64,000 nucleotides of DNA from Streptomyces pilosus (GCF_014649835.1 NZ_BMTU01000012.1:1-64000); one strand, 5' to 3'. Numbered from the stretch's first letter, positions 45,900-55,281 are shown. Translations and numbers: made by a program. The notes: generated from the letters alone by a model not told the origin.

Positions 45900-48515
45900 C
45901 TACCGCGGGGTCATCCGCCCCACGATGTCCGGGTGCTCCTCGAGCCAGGCGGCGACGGCTTCCTCCTCCTTGCCCTGGCCGCGGTCCTTGATCTCCTTCT
46001 CCAGGGTGCCGAGCTCGTCCTCGCTCATCGTGAAGCCCTTGATCCACTTCGTGAGCCGCGGGTACTGCTCGGGGAACTTCTTGCTCGCGATGGTGTGGAT
46101 GGTGTTGCTCTCGCCCCAGGCGCGCTTCGGGTCCTGCAGCTTGGTGAGCTCGTACTCGCTGTACGACCAGTGCGGCGACCAGAGGGTGACCGCGACCGGC
46201 TCCTTCTTGGCGTAGGCCCGCTTCAGCTCGGCCAGCATCGCCGGCGAGGAGCCGTCGACGACCTCGTACTCCTCGTCCAGGCCGTAGGCGGGCAGGACCT
46301 TGTTCTTGAGGAGGTCCATCTGGCCGGTGCCCGGTTCGATGCCGACGATCCGCCCGTCGAACAGGTCCGCCTTGCCCTTCAGGTCCGCCAGGGACTTGAC
46401 GTCCTTGACGTAGGAGGGGACGGAGATCTCCAGGGAGACCGGTTCGTACCAGGTGCCGAGGTCGGTGAGCCTGTCCTTGTTCGGCTCGTAGAAGTTCTTC
46501 TGCGAGTGCGGGAGCCAGGCGTCGAAGTTGAGGTCGAGGTCCCCGGAGGCGAGACCGGTGTAGACCGGGCCGACCTCCATCTGCTTGAGGTTCAGCTTGT
46601 AGCCGCGCCGTTCCAGGACGTTCTTCCACAGGTAGGTGATGGCGACGTCCTCCTCCCAGGGGAACCACGCCACGTCCAGCGTCCGCTCCGCCTCGGCGGG
46701 GGTGTCGCCGGAACCGGAGCCGACCGGGGCCAGCTCGTCCACGACGCCCGGGTTCTCCCCGAGCCAGGCGCGGACGGCGTCCTGCTGCCGGCCCTTGCCG
46801 GCCTTGTTGATCTCGGCCTCCAGGCCGGTGAGTTGCTCCTCGGTCATCGAGAAGTCCTTCAGCCACTGGCCGACGACCGGGTTCTCGCCGGCGAAGCCCT
46901 TGCGGGACACCAGGTGCACGGCGTCGCCCTCGCCCCAGGAGCCCTTGGGGTCCTTCAGCTTCTTCAGGTCGTAGTCGCTGTACGCCCAGTGCGGGGACCA
47001 GAGCGTGACGACGACCGGTTCCTTCTTGCTGTAGGCGCGCTTGAGCTCGGCCAGCATCGCCGGGGTGGAGCTGTCGACGACCTTGTACTCCTTGTCCAGG
47101 CCGTAGGCGCCCAGGACCTTGCTCTTCAGCAGGCCCATCATGCCGGCGCTGGACTCGATGCCGGTGATCTTCCCGCCGAAGACGGAGGCCTTGCCCTTCA
47201 GGTCCTCCAGCGAGTCGACGTCCTCCATGTACGCCGGGACGGTCAGCTCCAGCGTCGTCTCCTCGTACCAGGTGCCGAGGTCCTCGAGCTGCTTGCCGTA
47301 CTTCTTCCAGTACTCGGCGTGCGTGGTGGGCAGCCAGGCGTCGGTCTGGAAGTCGACGTCGCCCTGGGCGAGCGCGGTGTAGAGCGGCCCGGCGTCGAGC
47401 TGCTTGGCCTCGACCTCGAAACCGCGCCGCTCGAGGATCTCCTTCCACAGGAAGGTGGAGGCGACGCCCTCGTCCCACGGGATGTAGCCGATGCTGATCT
47501 TCTTGCCGCCGCCGACGTTCTCGTCGTCGGCGGTGGTGTCCGCGGAGCCGGCGCCGCCGAACAGACCCATGCCGCCGGCGACCAGGGCGAGGACGACGAT
47601 GCCGATCACGGCGACCTGCGGGCGGGGCCGGTAGGACCAGATCCTCAGTCCCTGTGCGGCGCGCGCCTTGGCGGCGGCGCGCCGGCCGAGCGGGGAGACG
47701 TGGGTGCCCAGGGCGCTGGTCATGCGGTCCAGGTAGATCGCCAGGATGACGATGGCGAGACCGGACTCGGCGCCGAGGCCGATGTTCAGCTGCCCGATGG
47801 CCTCGATGACGGCGCCGCCGAGGCCGCCGGTGCCGACCATGCCGGCGATCGCCGCCATGGACAGGCCGAGCATGATGACCTGGTTGACGCCCGCCATCAC
47901 CGTGGGCAGGGCCAGCGGGAGCTGGACGCGCATCAGGGTGTTGCGGGGCGTGGTGCCGAACGCCTCGGCGGCCTCGACCAGTTCCTTGTCGACCTGGCGG
48001 ATGCCCAGCTCGGTCATGCGCACGCCCGGGGCGAGCGCGAAGATCAGCGTGGCGACGATGCCCGGGGCGGGGCCGGTCCCGAAGAACAGGATCGCCGGGA
48101 TGAGGTAGATCATCGCCGGCAGGGTCTGCATGAAGTCGAGGATCGGCCGGACGAAGGCGCTGACCCGGTCGGAGCGGGCCGCCCAGATGCCCACCGGCAC
48201 CGAGACGACCAGGGCGATGACGGTGGCGACGACGACCAGTGCCAGCGTCACCATCGAGTCCTCCCACAACTCCATGGAGTCGAGGAAGGCGAAGCCCACG
48301 AAGGTGAGGAGACCGGCGAAGGTGCCGCGCAGCCAGAAGGCGATCACCGCGAAGATCCCGCAGAGGATCAGCGGTTCGGGCGCCTGGAGGACGGCGTTGA
48401 CCCCGTCGTAGGCGCCGGTGAAGACGGCCTTGAAGAAGTCGAACAGCCAGCTGACGTTGTCGAGCAGCCAGTCGACGGTGGTGTTGACCCAGTCGCCGAG
48501 CGGAATCCTAGGCAC
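45900..48515 (-). CDS. Glycine-betaine ABC transporter: permease fused to two substrate-binding domains
   Basis: This 871-residue fusion has an OpuAB-type permease at about 1-280 (EAA loop EAAEAFGTTPRNTLMRVQLP, 181-200) and an extra transmembrane helix at 300-320. Two tandem OpuAC-type binding domains follow, at about 338-595 and 612-868, joined by a Gly/Ser/Asp linker (GSGSGDTPAEAE). Each has its Trp-rich ligand cage (WSPHWAYSDYD and WSPHWSYSEYE). It imports compatible solutes such as glycine betaine with the ATPase gene upstream, whose stop it overlaps by eight bases. Permease-SBP fusions are known; a doubled binding domain is less usual. Confidence 0.92.
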   Translation of the reverse strand: MPRIPLGDWVNTTVDWLLDNVSWLFDFFKAVFTGAYDGVNAVLQAPEPLILCGIFAVIAFWLRGTFAGLLTFVGFAFLDSMELWEDSMVTLALVVVATVIALVVSVPVGIWAARSDRVSAFVRPILDFMQTLPAMIYLIPAILFFGTGPAPGIVATLIFALAPGVRMTELGIRQVDKELVEAAEAFGTTPRNTLMRVQLPLALPTVMAGVNQVIMLGLSMAAIAGMVGTGGLGGAVIEAIGQLNIGLGAESGLAIVILAIYLDRMTSALGTHVSPLGRRAAAKARAAQGLRIWSYRPRPQVAVIGIVVLALVAGGMGLFGGAGSADTTADDENVGGGKKISIGYIPWDEGVASTFLWKEILERRGFEVEAKQLDAGPLYTALAQGDVDFQTDAWLPTTHAEYWKKYGKQLEDLGTWYEETTLELTVPAYMEDVDSLEDLKGKASVFGGKITGIESSAGMMGLLKSKVLGAYGLDKEYKVVDSSTPAMLAELKRAYSKKEPVVVTLWSPHWAYSDYDLKKLKDPKGSWGEGDAVHLVSRKGFAGENPVVGQWLKDFSMTEEQLTGLEAEINKAGKGRQQDAVRAWLGENPGVVDELAPVGSGSGDTPAEAERTLDVAWFPWEEDVAITYLWKNVLERRGYKLNLKQMEVGPVYTGLASGDLDLNFDAWLPHSQKNFYEPNKDRLTDLGTWYEPVSLEISVPSYVKDVKSLADLKGKADLFDGRIVGIEPGTGQMDLLKNKVLPAYGLDEEYEVVDGSSPAMLAELKRAYAKKEPVAVTLWSPHWSYSEYELTKLQDPKRAWGESNTIHTIASKKFPEQYPRLTKWIKGFTMSEDELGTLEKEIKDRGQGKEEEAVAAWLEEHPDIVGRMTPR

Positions 48516-49599
48516 GGGCCATCACCTTCTCGCCGCCCTTGTCCCGGGGGGTGTCGCAGACTCCGGGATCGGACTCCTCGTCGCCGAGGAAGCCGACGAG
48601 GCGCTGCCGGGGCACGACGCCGACGAGGGCGTCGCCCCGGTCGAGCACCGCCACCGGGTGGGGGACGCGCGCGCTGATCGCGCACAGGTCGGTGAACGGT
48701 GTGTCGGGCGTGGCGGTCTCGCAGCCGCAGTCGGCCTCGTCGCCGCGTACCTCACGGTCCATCACGGCCCCGGCGGTGAGCACCCGGGAGCGGTCGACGT
48801 CCTGGGTGAAGGAGGCGACGTAGTCGTTGGCCGGGCGGATCAGGATGTCCTGCGCGGTGCCGATCTGCACGATGCGGCCGTCGCGCATCACCGCGATCCG
48901 GTCGCCCAGGCGCATGGCCTCGTTGAGGTCGTGGGTGATGAAGACGATCGTCTTCTTCAGCTTCTTCTGCAGTTCGATCAGCTGGTCCTGCATGTCGCGG
49001 CGGATCAGCGGGTCGAGGGCGCTGAAGGACTCGTCCATCAGCAGCAGGTCGGCGTCGGTGGCGAGGGCGCGGGCCAGGCCCACGCGCTGCTGCATACCGC
49101 CCGACAGCTCGTCGGGCCACGACTTCTCCCAGCCGGCCAGGCCACACAGGGCGAGCGCCTCGTCGGCGCGGCGTTCGCGCTCGGCGCGGGGCACGCCCTG
49201 CACTTCAAGACCGTAGGCAGCGTTGTCACGGACGCTGCGGTGCGGGAACAACGCGAAGTGCTGGAAGACCATGCTGATCTTCCTGGAGCGGACCTGGCGC
49301 AGTTCCCGGTCGGGCAGCGCGGTCAGGTCCTCACCGTCGAAGCGCACGTGTCCGGCGGTGGGCTCCAGCAGACCGTTCAGCATGCGCAGGAGGGTGGACT
49401 TGCCCGAGCCGGACAGGCCCATGACGACGAAGATCTCGCCGGGCTCCACCGTGAACGAGGCGTCGATGACGGCCGCGGTGACGCCGTCGGCGCGGAGCTC
49501 CTCCCGGTCGGCCTTCTTCTGGCGCAGTCGTTCGACCGCCTGGTCCGGTCGTCTGCCGAACACCTTGAACAGATGCTCGGCCTCAAGCCTGGATGACAC
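48508..49599 (-). CDS. Glycine-betaine ABC transporter ATP-binding protein
   Basis: This 363-residue ATPase has Walker A GLSGSGKST, signature LSGGMQQRVGLARAL and Walker B LLLMDESFSALD, with the H-loop THDLNEA. Its C-terminal ~100 residues are a CBS-like extension that in OpuAA proteins senses ionic strength. GTG 49599 has AGAGG upstream. It is the first gene of the operon with the permease/binding-protein fusion. The 240 bases before it carry the promoter region shared divergently with the exonuclease gene. Confidence 0.92.
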   Translation of the reverse strand: MSSRLEAEHLFKVFGRRPDQAVERLRQKKADREELRADGVTAAVIDASFTVEPGEIFVVMGLSGSGKSTLLRMLNGLLEPTAGHVRFDGEDLTALPDRELRQVRSRKISMVFQHFALFPHRSVRDNAAYGLEVQGVPRAERERRADEALALCGLAGWEKSWPDELSGGMQQRVGLARALATDADLLLMDESFSALDPLIRRDMQDQLIELQKKLKKTIVFITHDLNEAMRLGDRIAVMRDGRIVQIGTAQDILIRPANDYVASFTQDVDRSRVLTAGAVMDREVRGDEADCGCETATPDTPFTDLCAISARVPHPVAVLDRGDALVGVVPRQRLVGFLGDEESDPGVCDTPRDKGGEKVMARA

Positions 49600-49839
49600 G
49601 CGTACCTCTTGTCTCGACGGCAAAGGACAGGAGCGATGCCCGGCAGGCGGCTCACGCGGCCCACAACAGTTGAATCTGTAACCGGCATCGCTCCGGGCCC
49701 GCGCCTCCCCGCTTCCGCCGGGGGCAAACTCCTTCGTGCGCCGCCTCACAGCCGAGGCGCATGACGCAACCCGTTGCGCAGCACGACGGCGGGCGCTTCC
49801 TGCCCGGCGGTGTCGGTGCCGTGCGGCATGATGCGGGAC

Positions 49840-50760
49840 GTGACCGGACGACTGATGCTCCTCGACACCGCCTCCCTGTACTTCCGCGCCTACTTCGGCG
49901 TCCCGGATTCCGTCCGGGCTCCGGACGGCTCGCCGGTGAACGCCGTGCGCGGGCTGCTCGACTTCATCGACCGCCTGGTGAAGGACCACCGGCCGGACCA
50001 CCTGGTGGCCTGCATGGACGCCGACTGGCGCCCGCAGTGGCGGGTGGACCTGATCCCCAGCTACAAGGCCCACCGGGTCGCCGAGGAGCGCGCCCAGGGT
50101 CCCGACGAGGAGGAGGTGCCCGACACCCTCTCGCCGCAGGTGCCGGTCATCGAGGACGTGCTCGACGCGGTGGGCATCGCACGGGTGGGGGTCGCCGGGT
50201 ACGAGGCGGACGACGTGATCGGCACGTTCACGGCCCGGGCCGCCGGGCCGGTCGACATCGTCACCGGCGACCGTGATCTGTACCAGCTCGTGGACGACGC
50301 CCGCGGGGTGCGGGTGCTGTATCCGCTCAAGGGCGTCGGCACGCTCCAGCTCACCGACGAGGCGACGCTGCGCGAGAAGTATGGGGTGGACGGCAAGGGG
50401 TACGCGGATCTGGCGCTGCTGCGCGGCGATCCGAGCGACGGACTGCCGGGCGTTCCCGGCGTCGGGGAGAAGACGGCGGCGAAGCTGCTGGCCCAGTTCG
50501 GCGACCTGGCCGGGATCCTGGCGGCCGTGGACGACCGGCAGGCCGGGCTCACGCCGACGCAGCGGGGGCGCCTGGACGCGGCACGGCCGTACCTCGCGGT
50601 CGCTCCCAAGGTCGTCCGGGTGGCGGACGACGTCCCCCTGCCGGACGTCGACACGGCGCTGCCGCGTGCTCCGCGCGACCCGGCCGGGGTGGAGTCGCTG
50701 GCCGCCCGGTGGGGGCTGGGAGGCTCGCTGCAGCGGCTGCTGACGACGCTGTCGGCGTGA
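49840..50760 (+). CDS. 5'-3' exonuclease (flap-endonuclease-like)
   Basis: This 306-residue protein has the N-terminal 5'-3' exonuclease domain of DNA polymerase I as a stand-alone protein. It shows MLLDTASLYFRAYFG, VACMDADWRPQWRVDLIPSYKAHR, the acidic metal sites GYEADDVIGTF and DIVTGDRDLYQLVDD, and a helix-hairpin-helix GLPGVPGVGEKTAAKLL. It removes RNA primers or flaps. The GTG at 49840 follows CATGATGCGGGAC, which looks like a -10, so the mRNA may be leaderless. Alternative starts are 49828, 49831 and 49855. Confidence 0.92.
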   Translation: MTGRLMLLDTASLYFRAYFGVPDSVRAPDGSPVNAVRGLLDFIDRLVKDHRPDHLVACMDADWRPQWRVDLIPSYKAHRVAEERAQGPDEEEVPDTLSPQVPVIEDVLDAVGIARVGVAGYEADDVIGTFTARAAGPVDIVTGDRDLYQLVDDARGVRVLYPLKGVGTLQLTDEATLREKYGVDGKGYADLALLRGDPSDGLPGVPGVGEKTAAKLLAQFGDLAGILAAVDDRQAGLTPTQRGRLDAARPYLAVAPKVVRVADDVPLPDVDTALPRAPRDPAGVESLAARWGLGGSLQRLLTTLSA

Positions 50761-50812
50761 GGGGTGCGTCCCGCCGGTGCCGCGCTCCGGCCCGCCGGCC
50801 GGGTCCGAGGTG

Positions 50813-50832
50813 CTAACTTAGGTAAACCTAAC
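50813..50832 (+). promoter_or_regulatory. Iron box (DmdR/IdeR-type) before the siderophore-interacting gene
   Basis: TTAGGTAAACCTAA (50818-50831) is a perfect inverted repeat in the TTAGGT...ACCTAA pattern of DmdR/IdeR boxes, 23 bases before the ATG. It predicts repression when iron is plentiful. Confidence 0.7.
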
Positions 50833-50854
50833 CGTGAAAGCTGGGAGGCACCTC

Positions 50855-51700
50855 ATGGCAGAGCGACCGGTACGCGCGGCGCGCACCCCGCACACCGCCG
50901 AGGTGATCCGCACCGAGCGGCTGACCCCGCACATGCAGCGCGTGGTGCTCGGCGGCGAGGGCCTCGCCGGCCTGGCGGCGGACACCTGCACCGATCACTA
51001 CGTCAAGCTGCTCTTCCCGCCCGCGGGGGTGACCTACCCGGAGCCCTTCGACCTCGAGCGCATCCGCGAGGAGTTCCCGCGCGACCAGTGGCCGGTGACC
51101 CGCACCTACACCGTGCGGCAGTGGGACGCCGAGCACCGGGAGATCACCCTGGACTTCGTCGTCCACGGGGACGCGGGACTGGCCGGGCCCTGGGCGACGG
51201 CCGTCCGGCCGGGTGAGCTCGTCCGGTTCCTCGGCCCCGGCGGCGCCTACACCCCGGATCCGGCGGCCGACTGGCACCTCCTCGTCGGTGACGAGAGCGC
51301 GCTGCCCGCGATCGCCCGCTCACTGGAGGCGCTGCCCCGCGGTGCCAGGGCCTACGCCTTCGTGGAGGTCTCCGGCCCCGAGGAGGAGCAGAAGATCGAC
51401 TCCGACGTGGAGGTGCGGTGGCTGCACCGCGGCGGCCGCCCGGTCGGCGAGGCGCTGGTGGCGGCGGTGCGGGGCCTCGACTTCCCCGAGGGCCGGGTGC
51501 ACGCCTTCGTGCACGGCGAGGCGCACTTCGTGAAGGAGCTGCGCGGGCTGCTGCGGGTGGAGCGCGGCATCGCCCGCGAGGACCTCTCGATCTCCGGGTA
51601 CTGGCGGCTCGGCCACAACGAGGACGGCTGGCAGGCCTCCAAGCGGGACTGGAACGCGCGCATCGAGGCGGAGCAGGAGAGGACCGCGGCCTCCGCCTGA
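50855..51700 (+). CDS. Siderophore-interacting protein (ViuB/SIP family)
   Basis: This 281-residue protein has the FAD-binding domain (VTRTYTVRQWD, core RTYTVR; HGDAGLAGPWATAVRPGE) followed by the NAD(P)H-type SIP C-terminal domain (LLVGDESALPAIARSLEALP, HGEAHFVKELRGLL, SGYWRLGHNEDGW). These proteins reduce ferric siderophores in the cytoplasm to free iron. ATG 50855 has GGGAGG upstream. The iron box in the promoter agrees with this role and marks it as an iron-starvation gene. Confidence 0.93.
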   Translation: MAERPVRAARTPHTAEVIRTERLTPHMQRVVLGGEGLAGLAADTCTDHYVKLLFPPAGVTYPEPFDLERIREEFPRDQWPVTRTYTVRQWDAEHREITLDFVVHGDAGLAGPWATAVRPGELVRFLGPGGAYTPDPAADWHLLVGDESALPAIARSLEALPRGARAYAFVEVSGPEEEQKIDSDVEVRWLHRGGRPVGEALVAAVRGLDFPEGRVHAFVHGEAHFVKELRGLLRVERGIAREDLSISGYWRLGHNEDGWQASKRDWNARIEAEQERTAASA

Positions 51701-51791
51701 CCCTCCGGCCGGGTGAACCGCGGCACGCCGGCCGGCCCCCGGCGGCGTGGCGACCGTCCCGGGGCGGATCGCTGGCCCAGGATCCGGGCGC

Positions 51792-52079
51792 GTGGCACAC
51801 ACCTTCGACGAACTCGTGGCCAAGCAGCGCGCGGCGGACGAGGCACACAACCGGGTACGGCAACTGCGGGAGGCCTACGACCCGCGCACCCGCGCCCGCT
51901 GGAGCGCGCACCAGCGGGCGACGTGGGAAACGGCCTGGCGGGCCTGGCGCGACCTCGCCCGCGACGTCCGCGTCGCGGTGACCGACTTCGCCCGCGCCGA
52001 GGGCCGGCCGCTCCTGGAGGTCGAGGCGGAACTGACCCGGGCGGTACGTACCGATGAGCGAGGAGAGCCGGGCGGCTGA
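51792..52079 (+). CDS. Small conserved helical protein, function unknown
   Basis: I do not recognise a family. From GTG 51792 the product has 95 residues, charged and helical (FDELVAKQRAADEAHNRVRQ, ATWETAWRAWRDLARDVR), with no membrane segment. A start at 51747 would add 15 residues but no better ribosome-binding site. It lies between the siderophore gene and the pseudouridine synthase. The high Trp/Arg content may indicate nucleic-acid or protein contacts, which is inference. Confidence 0.65.
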   Translation: MAHTFDELVAKQRAADEAHNRVRQLREAYDPRTRARWSAHQRATWETAWRAWRDLARDVRVAVTDFARAEGRPLLEVEAELTRAVRTDERGEPGG

Positions 52080-52150
52080 GTCACGGGCGGGCCCGGCCGG
52101 GACGGGAGCGGTGCGTCTCCGTGCGCGGGGCGACCGTAGGCTTGGCCGGT

Positions 52151-53101
52151 GTGAGACGCAGACGGTCGGTGCCGCCCTCTCCGTTGCCGCAGCGGGACGG
52201 GGTGGATCCCGTGCGGGTGCGGCTGCCCGCCGGTCAGCAGTGGGCCACGGTGCGGGAGCATCTGGTGCGGCGCCTGGCCGCCGGTGCCGGCGTGGTCGAC
52301 GGGATGTTCGCCGCGGGGCTGATCGTCGGGGCGGACGGACGTCCCGTACCGGCCGGGACGCCGTACGCGCCCGGCATGTACCTCTGGTTCCACCGGGAGC
52401 TGCCCGACGAGGTGCCGGTGCCGTTCCCGCTGGAGGTCGTGCACCGGGACGAGCACATCGTCGTCGTCGACAAGCCCCACTTCCTCGCCACCATCCCGCG
52501 GGGCAGCCACGTCACCCAGACCGCGCTCGCCCGGCTCCGCCGTGAGCTCGGCGTCCCGGAGCTGGGCGCCGCGCACCGCCTCGACCGGCTCACCGCGGGT
52601 CTGGTGCTGTTCACGGTGCGGCCCGCGGAGCGCGGCGCCTACCAGACGCTGTTCCGCGACCGGCGGGTGCGCAAGGAGTACGAGGCCGTCGCCCCGTACG
52701 ACCCGGCGCTGGAGCTGCCCCGCACCGTGCGCAGCAGGATCGTGAAGGAGCGCGGGGTGCTGACCGCCGGGGAGGTCGAGGGCGAACCGAACGCGGTGAC
52801 CCGCGTGGAACTCCTCGGCCACCGCCCGGACGGTCTGGGCCGGTACCGGCTGCTGCCCCGCACCGGGCAGACCCACCAGCTGCGGGTCCACATGAACGCC
52901 CTCGGCGTGCCCATCCTGGGCGATCCGCTGTACCCCGTGGTGACCGGTCCCGTCCCGGCCGGTGACTTCCGGCGCCCGCTGCAACTGCTCGCGCGGACAC
53001 TGGAGTTCACCGACCCGGTGACGGGCGTGGAGCACCGGTTCAGCAGCGGCCGGAGCCTGGCCGCCTGGACCTCGCGGGAGGCGTGGGCGGCCGGTCAGTA
53101 G
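52151..53101 (+). CDS. RluA-type pseudouridine synthase
   Basis: This 316-residue protein has the pseudouridine synthase core with catalytic Asp in GAAHRLDRLTAGLVLF. Other motifs are VVHRDEHIVVVDKPHF, YQTLFRDRRVRKEYEAVA and LLPRTGQTHQLRVHMNALGVPILGDPLY (core GQTHQLRVHMNALGVPI). It isomerises uridines in rRNA or tRNA. The N-terminal region (RVRLPAGQQWATVREHL) is S4-like. GTG 52151 lies seven bases after TAGGCT, which suggests a leaderless transcript; a GTG at 52121 is the alternative. It is convergent with rarE. Confidence 0.9.
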   Translation: MRRRRSVPPSPLPQRDGVDPVRVRLPAGQQWATVREHLVRRLAAGAGVVDGMFAAGLIVGADGRPVPAGTPYAPGMYLWFHRELPDEVPVPFPLEVVHRDEHIVVVDKPHFLATIPRGSHVTQTALARLRRELGVPELGAAHRLDRLTAGLVLFTVRPAERGAYQTLFRDRRVRKEYEAVAPYDPALELPRTVRSRIVKERGVLTAGEVEGEPNAVTRVELLGHRPDGLGRYRLLPRTGQTHQLRVHMNALGVPILGDPLYPVVTGPVPAGDFRRPLQLLARTLEFTDPVTGVEHRFSSGRSLAAWTSREAWAAGQ

Positions 53102-54603
53102 CCGCGCCACCAGCACAGGAAGCGCTGCCAGGCGTTGCGCGGCGGGGCGGGTTCGCTCACCGGCGGGGGCGGCGGCACGGGCACGGGCGGCTCGACGCGT
53201 GTCGCGGCCGGCTGCGGCCCGGCGACCGTCGCCGTCCCCGGCCGGCTCCCGTCGATGTGCCAGTCCTGCCGCGGGGGCGCGTCGTTCTCGTGGCTGGGCC
53301 GCTGTGTCACGTCCTGCTGCGGCCGGGGCGTGAAGTGGACGGGCAGGGACACGAGGTGGCGCGAGGCGATGGACTCGGTGAAGGACAGCTCCTCCTCGCC
53401 GACGCTGAGCTCCACGTCGGGCAGCCGCATCAGCAGGGCGTCGACGCCGACTTCGGCGATGGTGCGGCCGATGTCCTGTCCCGGGCACTCGTGCGGGCCC
53501 CCGCCGAAGGCCAGGTGCGAGCGGTTGCCCTGCATGTCCGCCGTCGGGTCGGGGCGCACGCGTGGGTCGACGTTGGCCGGGGCGGGCGCGAACAGCAGCG
53601 CGTCCCCCCTGCGGATGCGCCGGCCGCCGAGCTCCGTCTCCTGCTTGGCGTAGTAGGCGAAGATGGTGCTGAACGGCGGCTCGTCCCACAGCAGTTGCTC
53701 CACCGCCTGGGGCACGGTCATCTGGCCGCCGTTGAGCTGGGAGCGGAAGCGCGGGTCGATCAGCACCTGGCGCAGCACGTTGGCGAGGAGGTTGGCGGTG
53801 GCCTCGCAGGCGGCGATCAGCACCACCCTGAGGTGCTGGCTGACCTCCTCGTCGGTCAGCCCGGCCGGGTGGGCGATGAGACGGCCGGTGAAGTCGCCCA
53901 GCGGCTCGGCCCGGCGCCGGACGGTGAGGCGTTCCAGGGCTCCCATGATGTACGCGTTGCTGGCGATGGCGGTCTCGGTGCCCCTGAGCATGTCGCGGGC
54001 GGCCTCGACGATTCGGTCGTTGTACTCGTCGGGCATGCCGAGGACGTGGCACATCACGGCCATCGGCAGGTGCTCGGCGTACTGGCTCACCAGGTCGGCC
54101 TCGCCCGCCTCGCAGAACCGGTTGACGACCCGCTGGACGCTGCGGTTGACGTGCCGGCGCAGCCCGCGGAAGTCGGTCGACGCCACGGCGGCGTCGATGG
54201 CGCCGCGCAGCCGCTTGTGCTCGTCGCCCTCGGCGTGCGCGCACATCGGCTGCCAGGCGATGTGCGGCATCAGCGGATGGTCGGGCTTGACCAGGCCCTC
54301 CTCGAGCGCGGACCAGATCCGGCTGTCCTTGCAGAACTGCGCCGGAGTGCGGACCAGTTGCTGGCTCTCGGCATGGCCGAGCACCACCCACATCGGCACG
54401 TCGTCGTGGACCAGGACGGGCGCCACCGCGCCGTGTTCGGCGCGCAGGTCCTCGTACAGCTTGCGCAGGTCCTCCGACTCGTGCAGCCGGGCGAGCCCGC
54501 CGGGGCCCAGGCCGTGCGCGGGGCAGCCGGGGGGCGGCTCGGGCCGGGAGCCGTCCGTGCCGGTCGGGGTCGCTCCCGTCGGGGAGGGGGGTTCAGGCGT
54601 CAC
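53095..54603 (-). CDS. rarE: CYP157-type cytochrome P450 of the rar conservon
   Basis: This 502-residue P450 has the heme loop FGGGPHECPGQ with C373. The K-helix EXXR motif is absent: the position reads EQLLW (302-306). The I-helix reads ACEATAN instead of the usual AG-[DE]-T. Loss of EXXR is the documented hallmark of the CYP157 family, to which S. coelicolor RarE (SCO1626) belongs. The ~80-residue C-terminal tail is Pro-rich. It ends the rarA-E operon, 57 bases after rarD. The substrate is unknown, and enzymatic activity is uncertain. Confidence 0.88.
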   Translation of the reverse strand: MTPEPPSPTGATPTGTDGSRPEPPPGCPAHGLGPGGLARLHESEDLRKLYEDLRAEHGAVAPVLVHDDVPMWVVLGHAESQQLVRTPAQFCKDSRIWSALEEGLVKPDHPLMPHIAWQPMCAHAEGDEHKRLRGAIDAAVASTDFRGLRRHVNRSVQRVVNRFCEAGEADLVSQYAEHLPMAVMCHVLGMPDEYNDRIVEAARDMLRGTETAIASNAYIMGALERLTVRRRAEPLGDFTGRLIAHPAGLTDEEVSQHLRVVLIAACEATANLLANVLRQVLIDPRFRSQLNGGQMTVPQAVEQLLWDEPPFSTIFAYYAKQETELGGRRIRRGDALLFAPAPANVDPRVRPDPTADMQGNRSHLAFGGGPHECPGQDIGRTIAEVGVDALLMRLPDVELSVGEEELSFTESIASRHLVSLPVHFTPRPQQDVTQRPSHENDAPPRQDWHIDGSRPGTATVAGPQPAATRVEPPVPVPPPPPVSEPAPPRNAWQRFLCWWRGY

Positions 54604-54660
54604 AGTGGTCGCTCCGGAGGGGGAGAACAGGAGGCTGGGGTGGGTGGACGAGCGCCGGGG

Positions 54661-55281
54661 TCAGGCGCGTGAGCCCGTCATGGCGAGGGAGTGCAGGAAC
54701 CGCATCAGGGTCATCAGGACGTCACGGCTGGAGGCTCGGCGCCGCACGTCGCACTCCACGATGGGGATCTGCTCGGACAGGTCGAGGGCGGAGCGCAGGT
54801 CCGCGACGGGGTAACGCGGTCCGTCCGGGAAGGAGTTGACGGCGACGACGAACGGCACGCCGCGTTCCTCCAGGCGCCCCATGACGTCGAAGCTGACTTC
54901 GAGACGGCGGGTGTCGACCAGGACGACCGCGCCGAGCGCCCCCTCGAACAGCCCGTTCCACAGGAACCAGAAGCGCTCCTGGCCCGGGGTGCCGAACAGG
55001 TACAGCACCAGTTGGTCCGTGATCCTGATGCGGCCGAAGTCCATGGCGACGGTGGTGGCCGTCTTGGACGCCGAGCCGTAGTTGTCGTCGACCCCGATGC
55101 CGGCCTGCGTCATGGTCTCCTCGGTGGTCAGCGGTTTGATCTCGCTGACCGAGCCGACCATGGTCGTCTTGCCGACGCCGAATCCGCCGACGACGACGAT
55201 CTTCACCGCGGCCTGGGCCGTGTGCGGCAACTGGTCCTCGGCCCGGGGTCCCGGGACGGTGTCAGAGCCTTTGAAGTCCAT
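54661..55281 (-). CDS. rarD: RarD-type small GTPase
   Basis: This 206-residue Ras-like GTPase of the conservon type (CvnD) has the P-loop GGFGVGKTTMVG, switch II FGTPGQERF and NKxD-like NSFPD. It would act downstream of the membrane sensor RarA and the roadblock protein RarB in a signalling complex, as in S. coelicolor, where the rar set represses aerial mycelium formation. Its ATG lies 20 bases inside the rarC coding end, so translation is coupled. Confidence 0.92.
   Translation of the reverse strand: MDFKGSDTVPGPRAEDQLPHTAQAAVKIVVVGGFGVGKTTMVGSVSEIKPLTTEETMTQAGIGVDDNYGSASKTATTVAMDFGRIRITDQLVLYLFGTPGQERFWFLWNGLFEGALGAVVLVDTRRLEVSFDVMGRLEERGVPFVVAVNSFPDGPRYPVADLRSALDLSEQIPIVECDVRRRASSRDVLMTLMRFLHSLAMTGSRA

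Noticed and set aside
45267..48677. 1136-codon open frame on the plus strand
   Set aside because: Antisense to the betaine transporter and the XRE gene; composition is that of a reverse-complement shadow.
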